A DNA stretch of 63,321 nucleotides from Oceaniglobus roseus (GCF_002869745.1 NZ_PNOS01000029.1:1-63321), one strand, 5' to 3'; positions 35,299 through 45,700 are shown, counted from the stretch's first letter. Numbers and translations: made by a program. The notes: a model not told the origin generated them from the letters alone.

Positions 35299-38200
35299 AT
35301 GGCCCGCTTCTTCATCGACCGCCCGATCTTCGCCTGGGTCATCTCGCTGTTCATCTCCGGCCTCGGGATCCTGTCGATCCTGAACCTGCCGGTGGCGCAG
35401 TATCCCCAGATCGCCCCGCCCACCGTGACGATCAGCGCCGCCTATCCGGGCGCCTCGGCCGAGACGGTGGCCAACACCGTGACCCAGGTGATCGAGCAGC
35501 AGATGACCGGGCTCGACGGGTTGCGCTACATCTCGTCGAGTTCGACCTCGGCCGGGGGCGCCTCGATCACGCTGACCTTCGAGACGGGGACCGACGCCGA
35601 CATCGCCCAGGTGCAGGTGCAGAACAAGCTCTCGCAGGCGACGACGCTGCTGCCCGACGTCGTGCAGCGGCAGGGCGTGGCGGTGCGCAAGTCCTCGGCC
35701 GGGTTCCTTATGGTGGTCGGCCTGATCGGCGAATCCGGCGCCTACGACGCCACGGACCTTTCCGATTACCTCAGCTCCAACCTCGTGAACGAGATCAGCC
35801 GCGTCGACGGCGTGGGCAACGTGCAGGTGTTCGGCGCGCAGTACGCCATGCGCATCTGGCTCGATCCCTCGAAGCTTGCCGCGTTCAACCTGACGCCCTC
35901 GGACGTCGTGGCGGCGGTGTCGGAGGAGAACGCGCAGATCTCGGCCGGCGCCTTCGGGTCGCGCCCCGCGGTGGAGGGGCAGGAGCTGAACGCGACGATC
36001 ACCGCCCAGTCGCTGCTGAGGACGCCCGAGGACTTCCGCCAGATCGTGATCCGCGCCGAGACCGACGGCGGGCTCGTGCTGCTGAACGACGTGGCGCGGG
36101 TCGAGATCGGGGCCGAGAACTATTCCACCATCCCCCGCTTCAACCGCAACGCGGCCAGCGGCATGGCGATCTCGCTCGCCCCCGGGGCCAACGCGCTGGA
36201 CACCGCCAACGCCGTGAAGGCGCGGCTGGACGAGCTGGCGGCCTTCTTCCCCGAGGGCATGAGCTATGTCATTCCCTACGACACGACGCCGTTCGTGCTG
36301 ATCTCGATCGAGGAGGTGGTGAAGACCCTGTTCGAGGCGGTGGTGCTGGTCTTCCTCGTGATGTTCCTGTTCCTGCAGAACCTCCGCGCGACGATCATCC
36401 CCACCCTCGTCGTCCCGGTGGTGCTGCTCGGCACATTCGGAATCCTCGCCGCCGCGGGCTTCTCGATCAACTCGCTGACGATGCTCGCCATGGTGCTGGC
36501 GATCGGCCTTCTCGTCGACGACGCCATCGTGGTGGTCGAGAACGTCGAGCGGATCATGGAGGAGGAGGACGTCGGCCCGGTCGAGGCCACGCGCAAGTCG
36601 ATGGACGAGATCACCGGCGCGCTGATCGGCATCGCCGTGGTGCTGACGGCGGTGTTCGTGCCCATGGCCTTCTTCCCGGGCTCGACCGGCGTGATCTACA
36701 AGCAGTTCTCGATCACCATCATCTCGGCCATGGCGCTGTCGGTGGTGATGGCGCTGACGCTGACCCCGGCGCTCTGCGCGACGTTGCTGAAGCCGAAGAA
36801 GGGGCAGGCGCGGGGGCCGTTCCGCTGGTTCAACAGCGGCTTCGGCGCGACGACCCGGGGCTACGGCAAGTTCGTCGGCTGGATCGTGCGCCGCCCGGTC
36901 AGGAACGGCCTGTTCTACCTCGCCATCATCGCCGCGACGGTGTTCCTGTTCCTCAGGACGCCCGGCGGCTTCCTGCCCGACGAGGACCAGGGGATCCTGT
37001 TCACCCTGATCCAGACACCGACCGGCGCGACGGCGCAGCGCACGCTCGACGTCGTGCAGCGGGTCGAGGATTACTACCTGGACCAGGAGAGCGATGTCGT
37101 GACCTCGGTCTTCGGCGTCGCGGGCTTCAGCTTCGCAGGGCAGGGGCAGAACCAGGGCCTGGCCTTCGTGCGGCTGAAGGACTGGGACGAGCGGACGGAG
37201 CCGAGCCAGAGCGTGCAGGCGCTGGCCGGGCGCGCCTTCGGAGCGCTGAGCCAGATCCAGGACGCGATGGTGTTCCCGATCGTGCCGCCCTCGGTCAGCC
37301 AGCTCGGCAACGTCTCGGGCTTCGACTTCTACCTCCAGGCGCGGGGCGGCCAGACCCACGAGGAGCTTCTGGCGGCGCGAAACCAGCTTCTGGGAATGCT
37401 GGCGCAGAGCCCGAAGATCGCCTCCGCCCGGCCGAGCGGTCTGGAGGACGCGGCGCAGTTCAACCTCGACATCGACTGGCGGAAGGCGGGGGCCATGGGC
37501 GTCTCTGCCACCGATGTCGGCAACCTGCTGACCATCGGCTGGGCGGGCCGCTATGTGAACGACTTCATCGACCGCGGCCGGATCAAGCGCGTCTACGTCC
37601 AGGGCGAGGCCGAGGCGCGGGCCACGCCGTCGGACCTGGCCAAGTGGCGGGTGCGCAACGCGAGCGGCGGTCTCGTGCCCTTCTCCAACTTCGCCACGGC
37701 AGACTGGGTCTACGGGCCGCAGGGGGTGAACCGCTACAACGGCGTGCCGTCGATGCAGATCCAGGGCTCGCCCGCGCCCGGCGTCTCCTCGGGCGAGGCG
37801 CTGGCGGAGATCGAGCGGCTGGTGGCGCAGCTGCCCTCGGGCTTCCAGGCGGCCTTCACCGGGCTCTCGCTGGAGGAGCAGCAGAGCGGCAACCAGGCGC
37901 CGCTGCTCTATGCGCTGTCGCTCGCGGCGGTGTTCCTGGCGCTGGCCGCCCTCTACGAAAGCTGGTCGATCCCCTTCGCGGTGATGCTCGCCATGCCCAT
38001 CGGCGTGCTCGGCACGCTCTGCGCGGCCTATATCGGCAGCTTCGACAACGGCGTCTTCTTCCAGGTCGGCCTGCTGGTCGTGATCGGCCTGACCGGCAAG
38101 AACGCGATCCTGATCGTCGAGTTCGCGCGCGAGCAGCTGGAGGCCGGGGAACCGCTGTTCAAGGCGACCGTCCACGCGGCGCAGCAGCGGTTCCGCCCGA

Positions 38201-38439
38201 TCATCATGACCTCCATGGCCTTCTCGCTCGGGGTCGTTCCGCTGGTGCTAAGCTCGGGCGCGGGGTCGGGCGGGCGGCAGGCGATCGGTGCGGGGGTGCT
38301 GGGCGGCACGATCTCGGCCACCGTGCTCGGGGTGCTGCTGGTGCCGCTGTTCTTCGTCACCATCGCCCGTCTGACCGGCGCGGCGAAGGTGCGCGACGGC
38401 AACGACGGCAAGGCCCGGTCCGCGGCCGAACCCGCCTGA
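35299..38439 (+). CDS. RND multidrug efflux permease (HAE1 family)
   Basis: A 1046-residue inner-membrane transporter of normal AcrB length. N-terminus MARFFIDRPIFAWVISLFI is canonical. TM4 contains GLLVDDAIVVVENVERIM, the Asp-Asp proton relay. FFQVGLLVVIGLTGKNAILIVEFA marks the second half (quoted in part). The C-terminus ends with charged linker residues (KVRDGNDGKARSAAEPA). With the adaptor upstream it forms a tripartite pump; no outer-membrane channel gene is adjacent. Transcription ends at a 13-bp hairpin 34 bp downstream. Confidence 0.97.
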   Translation: MARFFIDRPIFAWVISLFISGLGILSILNLPVAQYPQIAPPTVTISAAYPGASAETVANTVTQVIEQQMTGLDGLRYISSSSTSAGGASITLTFETGTDADIAQVQVQNKLSQATTLLPDVVQRQGVAVRKSSAGFLMVVGLIGESGAYDATDLSDYLSSNLVNEISRVDGVGNVQVFGAQYAMRIWLDPSKLAAFNLTPSDVVAAVSEENAQISAGAFGSRPAVEGQELNATITAQSLLRTPEDFRQIVIRAETDGGLVLLNDVARVEIGAENYSTIPRFNRNAASGMAISLAPGANALDTANAVKARLDELAAFFPEGMSYVIPYDTTPFVLISIEEVVKTLFEAVVLVFLVMFLFLQNLRATIIPTLVVPVVLLGTFGILAAAGFSINSLTMLAMVLAIGLLVDDAIVVVENVERIMEEEDVGPVEATRKSMDEITGALIGIAVVLTAVFVPMAFFPGSTGVIYKQFSITIISAMALSVVMALTLTPALCATLLKPKKGQARGPFRWFNSGFGATTRGYGKFVGWIVRRPVRNGLFYLAIIAATVFLFLRTPGGFLPDEDQGILFTLIQTPTGATAQRTLDVVQRVEDYYLDQESDVVTSVFGVAGFSFAGQGQNQGLAFVRLKDWDERTEPSQSVQALAGRAFGALSQIQDAMVFPIVPPSVSQLGNVSGFDFYLQARGGQTHEELLAARNQLLGMLAQSPKIASARPSGLEDAAQFNLDIDWRKAGAMGVSATDVGNLLTIGWAGRYVNDFIDRGRIKRVYVQGEAEARATPSDLAKWRVRNASGGLVPFSNFATADWVYGPQGVNRYNGVPSMQIQGSPAPGVSSGEALAEIERLVAQLPSGFQAAFTGLSLEEQQSGNQAPLLYALSLAAVFLALAALYESWSIPFAVMLAMPIGVLGTLCAAYIGSFDNGVFFQVGLLVVIGLTGKNAILIVEFAREQLEAGEPLFKATVHAAQQRFRPIIMTSMAFSLGVVPLVLSSGAGSGGRQAIGAGVLGGTISATVLGVLLVPLFFVTIARLTGAAKVRDGNDGKARSAAEPA

Positions 38440-38472
38440 CGGACGGGCGAGGACCGGAACACGACGCGCCGG

Positions 38473-38503
38473 AAAGGCGCCCGCCGGCCCGGCGGGCGCC
38501 TTT
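38473..38503 (+). terminator. Strong intrinsic terminator after RND permease
   Basis: AAAGGCGCCCGCC-GGCCC-GGCGGGCGCCTTT: a 13-bp perfect stem with a 5-nt loop, ending in TTT. This is the best intrinsic terminator in the window and separates the efflux genes from the chemotaxis cluster. Confidence 0.85.
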
Positions 38504-38565
38504 CGCGTTCCCGGGGCGGCGCCCACGACAAATGCGGCAATTCGAGCGAACCCGCCCGGGCGCCC

Positions 38566-38596
38566 TTAACCGCGCCTAAAGAGTTCGCACCGATAA
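38566..38596 (+). promoter_or_regulatory. Possible flagellar-type promoter of chemotaxis cluster
   Basis: TTAA (38566), TAAA (38577) and ACCGATAA (38589-38596) lie 48 bp upstream of the Cache-sensor start. CCGATAA matches the -10 element of sigma-28 promoters, but the spacing from TAAA (8 bp) or TTAA (19 bp) does not fit the standard 15 bp. Confidence 0.3.
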
Positions 38597-38643
38597 CGGT
38601 CCCGTCACGACGCCCGCGCGTCGCTCCCCAAGAGGACCGATCC

Positions 38644-39218
38644 ATGTTTTCCCGCCTCCGCAGTCTCTCGTTCGGTTTCACCTTCGCGCTGGCCGCTGCC
38701 CCCTTCAGGCGGCCGAGCCCGAGGCGATCGCCTTCGTGCGCAGCCAGCTTGCCACGCTCGCCGCCACGCCGGATGTCCTGGCGGCCGTCGCCGCCGGCAA
38801 CAACCGCCATGCCGCCATGGACGAGGCCGCGATCCTCGTCGCCGATGCCGAATGGCGGGCCGAGGTCGGGACCACCAACGACGGCATGATCACGGCGATG
38901 ACCGAGTCGCCGGCCTCGGCCGCGCTGCGCGCCATGGTCGAGGCTTCCAATGGCCAGATCACCGAGATCATCGTGATGGACAACAAGGGCATGAACGCCG
39001 CCATCAGCGCCGTCACCTCGGACTACTGGCAGGGCGACGAGGCGAAGTTCCAGGAGACCTACCCCAAGGGCGCCGCAGCCATCCACGTCGCCGAGATCGA
39101 GTTCGACGAATCCAGCCAGATCTACCAGCAGCAGATCTCCGTGACCCTGGTCGATCCCGCCCTCGGGCAGCCGGTCGGCGCCGTGACCTTCGGTCTCGAC
39201 GCCGGCGCTTTCTACTGA
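38644..39218 (+). pseudogene. Frameshifted secreted Cache-like sensor protein
   Basis: A start MFSRLRSLSFGFTFALAA at 38644 encodes a signal peptide in one frame. The rest (AAEPEAIAFVRSQLATLAATP, quoted in part, to the stop at 39218) is in another frame. Restoring one base at the CCCCC run (38699-38703) would give a single ~191-residue protein. The body has the periplasmic Cache/PDC pattern EIIVMDNKGMNAAIS and SDYWQGDEAKFQETYP. It has no TM helix after the signal, so would be a free periplasmic sensor. It precedes the MCP gene by 25 bp and probably delivers a ligand signal to it. Either a real frameshift or an assembly error. Confidence 0.7.
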
Positions 39219-39243
39219 GCCTGGACCGGAGGAGGGCCCGAAC

Positions 39244-41760
39244 ATGACGTCAACAGACAAGCTGCGACTGGGCGGTTCCATCGCCTTCAAGTTCGCGATC
39301 GCCGTGATCCTGTCCATCGCCGCGGTGGTCTTCATCATGGCATACCTGCACGGGCGCGATTTCGACAAGTTCACGGTCGAGGCCGTGTCGTCCGATGCGC
39401 GGGTGCAGGGACGGATGATGTCGGAGCTGCTGCCGGCCCCCGTCGCCTTCGACAAGGGGGACGCGGTGCAGGAGCTTGTCGATCAGTACGTGACGGCCTC
39501 CAACGGCAATTTCACCGATGTCCTGATCCTGAATGCCGAGGGGCAGCCGGTGGTGCGGCGCGGCGACGGCGCAGATGCGCTGATCGACTTCGGACGCACC
39601 GCGATCGGGGCCCAAGGGGCGGTCATCGACGACGATCAGCGCCTCGTGGCCTATCCGCTGACCTACGGCGCCGACCGGGTGGTCGGTTCCATGACGACCC
39701 GGTGGAGCACGGCGCGACTGCAGGACTTCTCGACAGATCTCGAGATGCGGGCGCTCGCGATCGCCGCCATCGTCGCGCTGATTGCCCTTGCGGCGACCTT
39801 CCTGGCCTTCCGCGCCCTGGTCCTGAAGCCGCTGGCCGCGCTCACCGGCAATGTCGACGCCTTGCGCCGTCGCGAGTACGACACCGCGATCGCGGGCCAG
39901 GCACGCGGCGACGAATTCGGCGTCCTCTCGCGCAGCGTGGACCATCTGCGCGAAGACCTCGCGGCCGCCGCCGTGGCCGGGCGCGAGGCCCGGTTCAAGA
40001 GCGAGGCGTTCAAGAACTCTTCCGCCGCCATGGTGCTCGCCGACGAGGCGGGCGAGATCTTTGCGGTCAACCCGTCCTTCGAGGCGCTCTGCAACAAGCA
40101 TGTCGACGAGTTCCGCAAGCGCTTCCCCGGCTTCGACGCCGCCGCGCTGGTCGGCAAGCCGCTGTCCTACTTCCATCCGCGCAGCAACCGCATGTTGGAT
40201 CTCACCCGCGACGGCGTCTCCTCCACGATCGCGATGGGCGACACACGGCTGGCGTTGAACATCCAGTCGATCGAGGATGCGGAGGGCCACCAGATCGGCT
40301 GCGTCCTGGAATGGCAGGACATCTCCGAGCAGTGGAAGGACATCGCGCTCATCGACGCGATCAACGTCACCCAGCTGCGCGCCGAATTCACGCCCGACGG
40401 TCGGCTGACCGCCGCCAACGACATCTTCGCCCGGACCATCGGCACCGGCGAGGGGGGCGGGCGCGGCATGACGCTGCGCAGCCTCTCGCCCGGCGATTGC
40501 GACGCCATCATTGCGCAGCTTGCGGAGAACAGCGCCTTCGTCGGCGAGATGAGGATGCGCAGCGTCACCGGCGCCGATCTGACCCTCGAGGGAAGCGTGA
40601 CCTCGGTGCAGGGGACCGACGGCAAGCCCTACCGGCTGTTCCTCCTCGGCCGCGACGTGACCGAGACCAAGGCCGAAGCCGAACGCATCCGGGCCGAGCG
40701 CGACGAAAGCGATCGCGAGCGTGCCGATGTCGTCGCCGCGCTTCAGGTCGGGTTGAAGCGTCTGAGTGACGGCGATCTTCGCGCCGTTCTGCCGACCCCC
40801 TTCGCCGCCCGCTACGAGGAACTGCGGGAGGACTACAACCGTGCGGTGGAACGGCTCTGCGAGGCGCTGAGCGGCATCGCCGAGCGGGCGGAGACCATTC
40901 GCAGCGAGTCCCAGGACATCAGCGGCACCGCGGAAACCCTGTCGCGGCGTACGGAGAGCACGGCGGCGACCCTGGAACAGGCGGCCGCGGCGCTCGACGC
41001 CCTGACCGGTGCGGTGCGCGGCGCCGCCGAGAGCGCCCAGAAGGCCGACACCATGGTGACGGAGGCGAAATCCAACGCCGAGGCCAGCGGCCAGGTGGTG
41101 TTGAAGACCGTCTCGGCCATGGACGAGATCGCGACCTCGTCCGAAAAGGTCGCCTCGATCATCAAGGTGATCGACGACATCGCCTTCCAGACCAACCTGC
41201 TGGCGCTGAACGCCGGGGTCGAGGCGGCCCGGGCCGGCGAGGCAGGACGCGGCTTCGCTGTCGTCGCCTCGGAGGTCCGTGCGCTGGCACAGCGCTCTTC
41301 CGAAGCCGCGCGCGAGATCAACGGCCTGATCGCCGCCTCCGGGGCGCAGGTCAAGGTCGGCGTCGACCTGGTCGGAGAGACCGGCCAGGCGCTGCGCCGC
41401 ATCGTTGCCTCGGTCAGCGAGATCTCCGGCCAGGTTTCGGAGATCGCGGGCTCTGCGAAGCAGCAGGCGCTGACACTGGAAGAGATCAACTCGTCGGTGA
41501 ACCAGCTCGACCAGTCGACCCAGCAGAACGCGGCGCGCCTGGAAGAGACCACCGCGGCCAGTGACGCGCTGCGCAGCGAGGCGGTGTCGCTGGTCGAGAC
41601 GATCGGACACTTCAGGCTTTCCGAGAAGGTCGTACAGATGCCGACGAAGAAGCCGCGCCAGGCCGCACCGTCCCGTCCGTCAAGGCCGGCCTCCGACACG
41701 GCGCGAGAGGGCAGCGAGGGCAACATCGGCGTCGCCACTGGCACCTGGACGGATTTCTGA
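39244..41760 (+). CDS. Methyl-accepting chemotaxis protein with two PAS-like domains
   Basis: An 838-residue chemoreceptor. TM1 lies at about residues 13-32 and TM2 at about 167-195, enclosing a ~135-residue periplasmic domain. A HAMP segment follows ([23 protein letters not shown]). Residues ~245-370 and ~375-485 are PAS-like ([21 protein letters not shown]). The signalling hairpin reads [33 protein letters not shown], the highly conserved MCP tip, quoted in two parts. The C-terminus ends in TWTDF, matching xWxxF, the CheR/CheB tethering pentapeptide. It is the receptor of the cluster that follows. Confidence 0.93.
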   Translation: MTSTDKLRLGGSIAFKFAIAVILSIAAVVFIMAYLHGRDFDKFTVEAVSSDARVQGRMMSELLPAPVAFDKGDAVQELVDQYVTASNGNFTDVLILNAEGQPVVRRGDGADALIDFGRTAIGAQGAVIDDDQRLVAYPLTYGADRVVGSMTTRWSTARLQDFSTDLEMRALAIAAIVALIALAATFLAFRALVLKPLAALTGNVDALRRREYDTAIAGQARGDEFGVLSRSVDHLREDLAAAAVAGREARFKSEAFKNSSAAMVLADEAGEIFAVNPSFEALCNKHVDEFRKRFPGFDAAALVGKPLSYFHPRSNRMLDLTRDGVSSTIAMGDTRLALNIQSIEDAEGHQIGCVLEWQDISEQWKDIALIDAINVTQLRAEFTPDGRLTAANDIFARTIGTGEGGGRGMTLRSLSPGDCDAIIAQLAENSAFVGEMRMRSVTGADLTLEGSVTSVQGTDGKPYRLFLLGRDVTETKAEAERIRAERDESDRERADVVAALQVGLKRLSDGDLRAVLPTPFAARYEELREDYNRAVERLCEALSGIAERAETIRSESQDISGTAETLSRRTESTAATLEQAAAALDALTGAVRGAAESAQKADTMVTEAKSNAEASGQVVLKTVSAMDEIATSSEKVASIIKVIDDIAFQTNLLALNAGVEAARAGEAGRGFAVVASEVRALAQRSSEAAREINGLIAASGAQVKVGVDLVGETGQALRRIVASVSEISGQVSEIAGSAKQQALTLEEINSSVNQLDQSTQQNAARLEETTAASDALRSEAVSLVETIGHFRLSEKVVQMPTKKPRQAAPSRPSRPASDTAREGSEGNIGVATGTWTDF

Positions 41761-41805
41761 GATGGGTCGCGGCGCGCCGGATCGGCGAACAGGGAAAGGC
41801 AGCAC

Positions 41806-42354
41806 ATGGCGGTGATCGAACCCCGACTGCGCGACACCGGGCAGGAAAGGGAACTCCTGGTGCTGCAGGGCGAGTTCCGGGTCAGCGGCGACCCTTCGGT
41901 CGTGCTGACGACCCTTCTTGGCTCCTGCGTCGCGACCTGCCTCTTCGACCCGGTGGCCCGGGTCGGCGGCATGAACCACTTCCTCCTCGCCGCCGGTCCC
42001 GAGGGGATCGCGCCGTCGGAACGCTATGGCTTCTACGCCATGGAGGTGCTGATCAACGGCCTTCTCAAGCTCGGGGCGAGGAAGCCGCGCATGGAGGCGA
42101 AACTGTTCGGAGGGGCCACCATGGGGGGGCGCATGGGGCACATCGGCGAGGAGAACGGACGTTTTGCCCTGGGCTTCCTGACCGCCGAAGGCATCCCCTG
42201 CCGCTCGATGAGCCTTGGCGGCAGCCAGGCCCGGCGGTTGCGCTACTACCCCACGACCGGCCGCGTGAGCCAGAGGCTGGTGGACCGGATCGACCGCGAG
42301 GAGGTGCCGGTCCGGTCCCCGCGGGCGAGCGATGTCCAGTTCTTCGAGGAGTGA
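41806..42354 (+). CDS. cheD: Chemoreceptor glutamine deamidase CheD
   Basis: A 182-residue enzyme that converts Gln to Glu at receptor methylation sites. The catalytic triad residues line up: Thr35 and Cys41 in LTTLLGSCVATCLFDP and His58 in GGMNHFLLA, with the same Cys-His spacing (17) as the characterised CheD. KLFGGATMGGRMGHIGEENGR is the second signature, shown here only partly as KLFGGATMGGRM. It follows the MCP gene by 45 bp and precedes the STAS gene, in the che operon. Confidence 0.97.
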   Translation: MAVIEPRLRDTGQERELLVLQGEFRVSGDPSVVLTTLLGSCVATCLFDPVARVGGMNHFLLAAGPEGIAPSERYGFYAMEVLINGLLKLGARKPRMEAKLFGGATMGGRMGHIGEENGRFALGFLTAEGIPCRSMSLGGSQARRLRYYPTTGRVSQRLVDRIDREEVPVRSPRASDVQFFEE

Positions 42355-42358
42355 GACG

Positions 42359-42634
42359 ATGAGTGCCGAAATCGTACTGGCAGAGAGACTGCCGTCGTCC
42401 GCCGTGGAAGACATGCGCCGCAGCCTTCGTGCCGCAACCGGTCCGGCGGCACGGATCGACGGCCGCCACGTCCGCTCGATCGGGGCCCGCGCCGCCGAGA
42501 CGCTTGCCCGCTTCGCCGCCGCGGCGCGGGGCGAAGGGCGCAGCGTCACGGTCCGGGTCTCGCGCGACATGGAGGACGACCTGCGCATCCTCGGCCTTGC
42601 GGCCGCGGTTCTTGGAGAGGAAATCGCCCAATGA
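42359..42634 (+). CDS. STAS-domain protein of the che operon
   Basis: A 91-residue single-domain protein resembling anti-sigma-factor antagonists (STAS): an alpha/beta fold with a start MSAEIVLAERLPSSAVEDM and a segment HVRSIGARAAETLARFAAAARGEG at the position where phospho-acceptor Ser/Thr normally sits; here it reads VRSIGA. GAGGAG lies upstream of the ATG. Its stop overlaps cheY (ATGA 42631-42634). Similar small STAS genes precede cheY in Rhodobacter-type che operons (for example orf10 of cheOp1, from memory). Role in the pathway unknown. Confidence 0.75.
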   Translation: MSAEIVLAERLPSSAVEDMRRSLRAATGPAARIDGRHVRSIGARAAETLARFAAAARGEGRSVTVRVSRDMEDDLRILGLAAAVLGEEIAQ

Positions 42635-42999
42635 ATATTCGCGTTCTTGCGATCGACGATTCGCGCACGATGCGCGATCTCCTGCGTGCGGCGCTGGAGA
42701 AGGCCGGGTTCTGGGTGGCCACGGCCGAGGACGGGGCCGAGGCGGTCGAGCAGCTGGAAGCCGCGGCGCCCGATGTCATCATCACCGACATCAACATGCC
42801 CCGTCTCGACGGCTTCGGCGTGATCGAGGCGGTGCGCGGCTCCCGTTGCGCCGCCACGGTGCCGATCCTCGTGCTCAGCACCGAAAGCAGCCCCGAGATG
42901 AAGAATCGCGCCCGGATGAGCGGGGCCACCGGCTGGATCGTCAAGCCGTTCGACGACGCGCGGCTCATCTCGGCCATCCGCCGGGTTGCAAGGGTCTGA
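42631..42999 (+). CDS. cheY: Response regulator CheY (first copy)
   Basis: A 122-residue single receiver domain. The acidic pair is Asp9/Asp10, the phospho-acceptor is Asp53 (IITDINMPRLDG), Thr84 lies in LVLSTESS and Lys105 in IVKPFDD. All five switch residues are in place. It overlaps the STAS gene by 4 bp and is followed at 4 bp by cheA. It carries the phosphoryl group from CheA to the flagellar motor or acts as a sink; which cannot be told from sequence. Confidence 0.96.
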   Translation: MNIRVLAIDDSRTMRDLLRAALEKAGFWVATAEDGAEAVEQLEAAAPDVIITDINMPRLDGFGVIEAVRGSRCAATVPILVLSTESSPEMKNRARMSGATGWIVKPFDDARLISAIRRVARV

Positions 43000-43003
43000 C
43001 GAC

Positions 43004-45230
43004 ATGGCAAGTCTCAGCGAAATCCGCCAGCTTTTCTTCGTCGAATGCGAGGAGCAGCTCGAGCAGCTCACCGACGGGCTGAACGCGATCGAGGCGCTGC
43101 CGCCGGGCGCCGACCCCGATGCCGAGACGGTGAACCAGATGTTCCGCGCGGTGCATTCGATGGAGGGGGGGCGCCGCGTCCTTCTCCCTCGACGGGATCA
43201 CCCGGTTCGCCCATGCCTTCGAGACGATCCTCGACGAGGTGCGCAGCGGCAAGCTGCACCTGACCCCCGAGATCCTGCGCGTCTTCTACCGCGCGGCGGA
43301 TCGGCTGGCCGACCTCGTCGCGCTGGGCGCCGATGACGAGATGTGGGACGAACCTGCGCTGCGCCGCCAGATCGACGAGATCCTCGCCCTGTCCTGCGCA
43401 GCCGAGCCGGCTGCGGCCTCACCGGCCTCGCCGGACGACTCCGGAGATGCGGCCGCCGACGGTGATCTCCTGGCACAGTTCACCCCGACGGCGCTGGACT
43501 TCTCCTTCGTTCCGCCGGGGCAGGAGGCTGCGGCGTTCCGGCGCCACCGGATCACCTTCGCACCAACGGCCGAGCTGTTCGCAAACGGGCACGAGCCGGT
43601 CCATCTGTTCCGGGAACTCGCGGCCCTGGGAGAGCTGAACGTCGAGGCGCAGCTGGACGCCGCCGCAGCCTGGGACGCCGATGCGCCTGCCATAGTCTGG
43701 ACCCTGACGCTCGACACGGCTCAGACGCGGACCGAGATCCAGGAGATCTTCGAGTTTGCCGAACCCTTCGCGGAAATCCGGATCGAGGAGGACGGCCACG
43801 ACCCGGCGGGGACGGAGTCCGGCACTTCCGGCTCCGATGCCCTTGCGCCGGAGAGGGCGCCCGCGCCGGGGGCCATGGCCGACATCGCGTCCAACGACCC
43901 AGTGCCGATCGATATGCAACCGCTCTCGACCGGCCCCGCCGGACCCGCGAGGGGAACGGAGCAGGTCGATGCGCCACAGGGCGCTGCGGACCGGGCGCAG
44001 CCCGACAAGGCGGTCAAGACGGGTTCCCGGGCGACCGTCCGGGTCGACCTCGAACTTGTCGACGCCCTGATCAACATGGTCGGCGAACTGGTCATCACGC
44101 AGTCGGTCATGAACCAGTCCATCGTCGAGGCCGGCCTCGCGAGCGACCGGCGCATGGCGTCGACCCTCGAGGAATTCCGCACCCTGACCCGGCAGATCCA
44201 GGAAGGGGTGATGGCGATCCGCGCCCAGTCGGTGAAACCGCTGTTCCAGCGGATGGGCCGCATTGTCCGCGAGACCGCCCAGATCGCCGAGAAGAACGTG
44301 CGGTTCGTCACCGAGGGGGAGGACACCGAGGTCGACCGCACGGTGATCGAGCGTCTGGTGGATCCGCTGACGCACATCCTGCGCAACGCCATCGACCACG
44401 GGCTGGAGCATGCGGAGCGTCGCCGGGCGGCCGGCAAGGATCCCACCGGCACCGTCACGCTTTCGGCGGCGCACCGGTCGGGTCGCGTCGTGATCGAGGT
44501 CAAGGACGACGGCGGCGGCGTCGACCGCGACAAGGTCCTGGCCTCGGCGATCGCAAAGGGGCTGGTGCCCGCGAACGCGAACCTTTCTCCCGCCGAAATC
44601 GACCGCCTGCTGTTCACGCCCGGCTTCTCCACCGCGAGCAAAGTGACCAACCTGTCGGGGCGCGGCGTCGGCATGGACGTGGTCAACAACGAGATCCGCA
44701 GCCTCGGCGGCCGGGTGGCAATCATCTCGGAACCGGGTCAGGGGACGACGATCTCGATCAGCCTGCCGCTGACCCTCGCGGTGCTCGACGGCATGATCGT
44801 CGACGTCGGCGGGCAGACCATGGTCGTACCGATCTCGGCGATCGTCGAAACCATCCGGCCGCAACCGTCGCAACTGCACTGGATCGGCCCGGAGGCGCGG
44901 ATGATCTCGGTGCGCGACCTGATGATTCCCGTCATCGACCTGGCCGCTGTCTTCGATTACGCCGGCGGGTCCGGCGCGCTGGAACGCGAAGGCGTGCTGC
45001 TGCTGGTGGAGAACGATCGCGGCGAACAGCGGGCGCTGGCGGTGGACCGGATCCATGACCAGCGCCAGGTGGTCATCAAGAGCCTCGAGTCCAATTACGG
45101 CCATGTGCCTTATGTCGCCGCGGCCACGATCCTCGGAGACGGCCAGATCGCCCTGATCGTGGACCTCGACGAGATCACGCAGGGGACGCCCGCCCTGCCG
45201 ACCCCACCGCAAGCGAGGAAATCCGCATGA
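43004..45230 (+). pseudogene. cheA: CheA histidine kinase with poly-G frameshift in HPt domain
   Basis: From the ATG at 43004 the frame encodes the HPt domain (phospho-His51, RAVHSMEGG) and breaks at a GGGGGGG run (43165-43171). Removing one G gives a 741-residue CheA. The downstream frame continues with the rest of P1 (FSLDGITRFAHAFETILDEV), a linker, then dimerisation (LELVDALINMVGELVITQSVM), the HATPase (HILRNAIDHGLE, GRGVGMDVV) and the CheW-like domain to 45230. All are otherwise intact. As written, the protein would stop after ~110 residues, or a P1-truncated form could start at GTG 43239. Sequencing error, phase variation and true loss are all possible. Confidence 0.8.
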
Positions 45231-45700
45231 TCCACGAGAACGATCCGGCGCGGGCCGGCAAGCACGAGCTGATCACCTTTTCCGTCGGGCAGCAGGATTT
45301 CTGCATGGACATCATGCTGGTGCGCGAGATCCGCGGCTGGACCAACGTGACCGTCCTGCCGCATTCGCCCGCAGACGTGCTGGGGGTGATGAACCTGCGC
45401 GGCGCCGTGGTGCCGATCGTCGACCTTTCGGCGCGTCTCGGGCTCGGGGCCTGCCGACCCGAAGCGCGCAACGTCATCATCATCGCGCTGATCGGTCGGC
45501 AGACCGTCGGCTTCCTTGTCACCGCCGTGTCCGACATCGTGAGCGCCGCTCCCGAGGACATCCAGCCGCTGCCCCAGGTCGGCGGGACCGCAGCCGGGAA
45601 TTACGTGAAGGGTATCATCGCGTCGCGCCACCAGACGCTCCGGGTGCTGAACATCGACATGCTGGCCGCGGCCATCACCGAGGAGTCGGAAGTCGCATGA
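45227..45700 (+). CDS. cheW: Chemotaxis adaptor CheW
   Basis: A 157-residue SH3-like scaffold joining CheA to receptors. Patterns are ITFSVGQQDFCMDIMLVREIRGW, VLPHSPADVLGVMNLRGAVVPIVDL (quoted in part) and IIIALIGRQTVGFLVTAVSDIV. It overlaps cheA and cheR by ATGA each. It has normal length and is complete, unlike the neighbouring cheA. Confidence 0.97.
   Translation: MIHENDPARAGKHELITFSVGQQDFCMDIMLVREIRGWTNVTVLPHSPADVLGVMNLRGAVVPIVDLSARLGLGACRPEARNVIIIALIGRQTVGFLVTAVSDIVSAAPEDIQPLPQVGGTAAGNYVKGIIASRHQTLRVLNIDMLAAAITEESEVA

Noticed and set aside
35194-38175. 993-residue minus-strand frame over the RND permease
   Set aside because: Antisense shadow rich in Arg/His/Asp; the plus-strand permease is unmistakable.
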